Of a stretch of 64,000 nt of DNA, positions 63,497-64,000 are shown in pieces. Each line of letters opens with the position of its first letter. The stretch's first letter is position 1. The stretch comes from an uncultured Oceanospirillaceae bacterium (GTDB taxonomy: Bacteria; Pseudomonadota; Gammaproteobacteria; Pseudomonadales; Balneatricaceae). The translations under genes were made by a program, and so were the position numbers. The notes beneath the pieces are model-generated. The model did not search any database. It was not told where the DNA came from and saw only the letters and a list, made by a program, of their open reading frames with translations. The stretch spans positions 1 through 64,000 of the forward strand of contig CAJXNY010000027.1 of NCBI GenBank assembly GCA_913057435.1, given 5' to 3'.

Positions 63497-64000
63497 ATGA
63501 AAGTACTGTTACCCTTCGTAATACCCCTGTTGTTGCTCGTGCTGTTTACACTGCCACTGACACTGAAAGCAGCGACGCAGAATGCACCTCATTTGATGCT
63601 GGCTAATACCTGGCGGGTCGATATGCCACTGGACCAATACTGGGTCAGTGAAAAACTCGATGGCGTACGCGCGTACTGGGACGGTAGCCAGTTACGTAGC
63701 CGGGGTGGTTATCCGATTCAGGCACCTGAGTGGTTTACCGCTGATTTTCCTGAACAGCCGCTGGATGGTGAGCTCTGGCTGGGGCGGGGCCGCTTTAATG
63801 AAATTTCCGCCATTATTCGCAGCGATAACATTGCCGACCCGCGCTGGGATGAAGTCCACTATATGGTGTTTGATCTGCCCACCCAGCAGCACAAGGGCGT
63901 GCCTGCCACCTTTGAACAGCGTCGTCTGGCCCTGCAGTTGCTGCTCGGTCAGCGTCATATCCGCTGGCTGGAAGCGGTACAGTATTACCGGCTGGCCGAT
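63497..64000 (+). CDS. ligE: Exported LigE-type ATP-dependent DNA ligase, 3' end outside window
   Basis: The first 168 codons of an ATP-dependent DNA ligase. A signal peptide (about residues 1-26, VLLPFVIPLLLLVLFTLPLTLKA) is followed by motif I EKLDGVRAYWDG with the adenylated Lys, then the LRSRGG, LDGELWLG and VFDLP motifs of the nucleotidyltransferase domain. The small size and signal peptide are those of LigE/Lig-like periplasmic ligases of Gram-negative bacteria, associated with extracellular DNA handling. ATG 63497 or ATG 63488 may be used. The frame is open to the window end, so the rest is not seen. Confidence 0.88.
   Translation, partial: MKVLLPFVIPLLLLVLFTLPLTLKAATQNAPHLMLANTWRVDMPLDQYWVSEKLDGVRAYWDGSQLRSRGGYPIQAPEWFTADFPEQPLDGELWLGRGRFNEISAIIRSDNIADPRWDEVHYMVFDLPTQQHKGVPATFEQRRLALQLLLGQRHIRWLEAVQYYRLAD

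Overview
The window looks like the chromosome of a marine-type gammaproteobacterium related to Oceanospirillales/Pseudomonadales. This is inferred from gene content and order: gltA divergent from sdhCDAB-sucAB-lpd-sucCD, pyrD-rmf-rlmL, a 180-kDa NAD-dependent glutamate dehydrogenase, DUF2835 and YeaC proteins, and a TorR-like regulator. No species can be named from the sequence alone. Coding density is high, most genes have good Shine-Dalgarno sequences, and no rRNA, CRISPR array, insertion sequence or prophage is visible.

Region 1 (1-590) holds a tRNA cluster (Asp, Val, Asp; the first truncated by the window edge) and a REP-like palindrome. Region 2 (591-15509) is the most distinctive part, an amine-oxidation island. 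It contains the quinohemoprotein amine dehydrogenase genes qhpA (di-heme alpha), qhpD (radical SAM maturase), qhpC (crosslinked CTQ gamma) and qhpB (propeller beta). Next to them, on the other strand, are a TorR-like response regulator and a 2122-residue soluble hybrid histidine kinase carrying a degenerate Ser/Thr-kinase domain and an AAA/TPR section, then an outer-membrane beta-barrel protein and an aldehyde dehydrogenase. The qhpA promoter region and the barrel gene's promoter region share a tandem array of four 10-bp repeats with perfect 10-bp phasing. TorR-type regulators bind sites of this kind, so the regulator probably controls both transcription units. The proposed flow is amine entry through the barrel, periplasmic oxidation by QHNDH, and aldehyde oxidation by the cytoplasmic dehydrogenase. 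The usual partners qhpE, qhpF and qhpG are not in the window.

Region 3 (15757-36150) is mixed housekeeping and accessory material: two diguanylate cyclases, a PLP deaminase-family enzyme, nadK, a metallophosphoesterase, a GlpG-like rhomboid, yeaC, a DUF2797 protein, pepN, an AlbA_2 protein, a HAD hydrolase, a hemerythrin-like protein, a DMT transporter in an AT-rich segment bounded by 13-bp direct repeats, iorAB, riboflavin synthase, a YfcH-type epimerase and a solitary BatD. Region 4 (36502-48724) has NAD-glutamate dehydrogenase, DUF2835, pyrD, rmf, rlmL, an ammonium transporter with a likely sigma-54/NtrC control region, and one large unrecognised protein.

Region 5 (49019-61975) is a complete TCA block: gltA on the minus strand and sdhC-D-A-B, sucA-B-lpd and sucC-D on the plus strand, with recognisable promoters between gltA and sdhC and several terminators or attenuator-like hairpins. 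Region 6 (61976-64000) has a structured intergenic stretch, a DUF1127 small protein, a Lon N-domain protein and the start of an exported LigE-type ATP-dependent DNA ligase cut by the window end.
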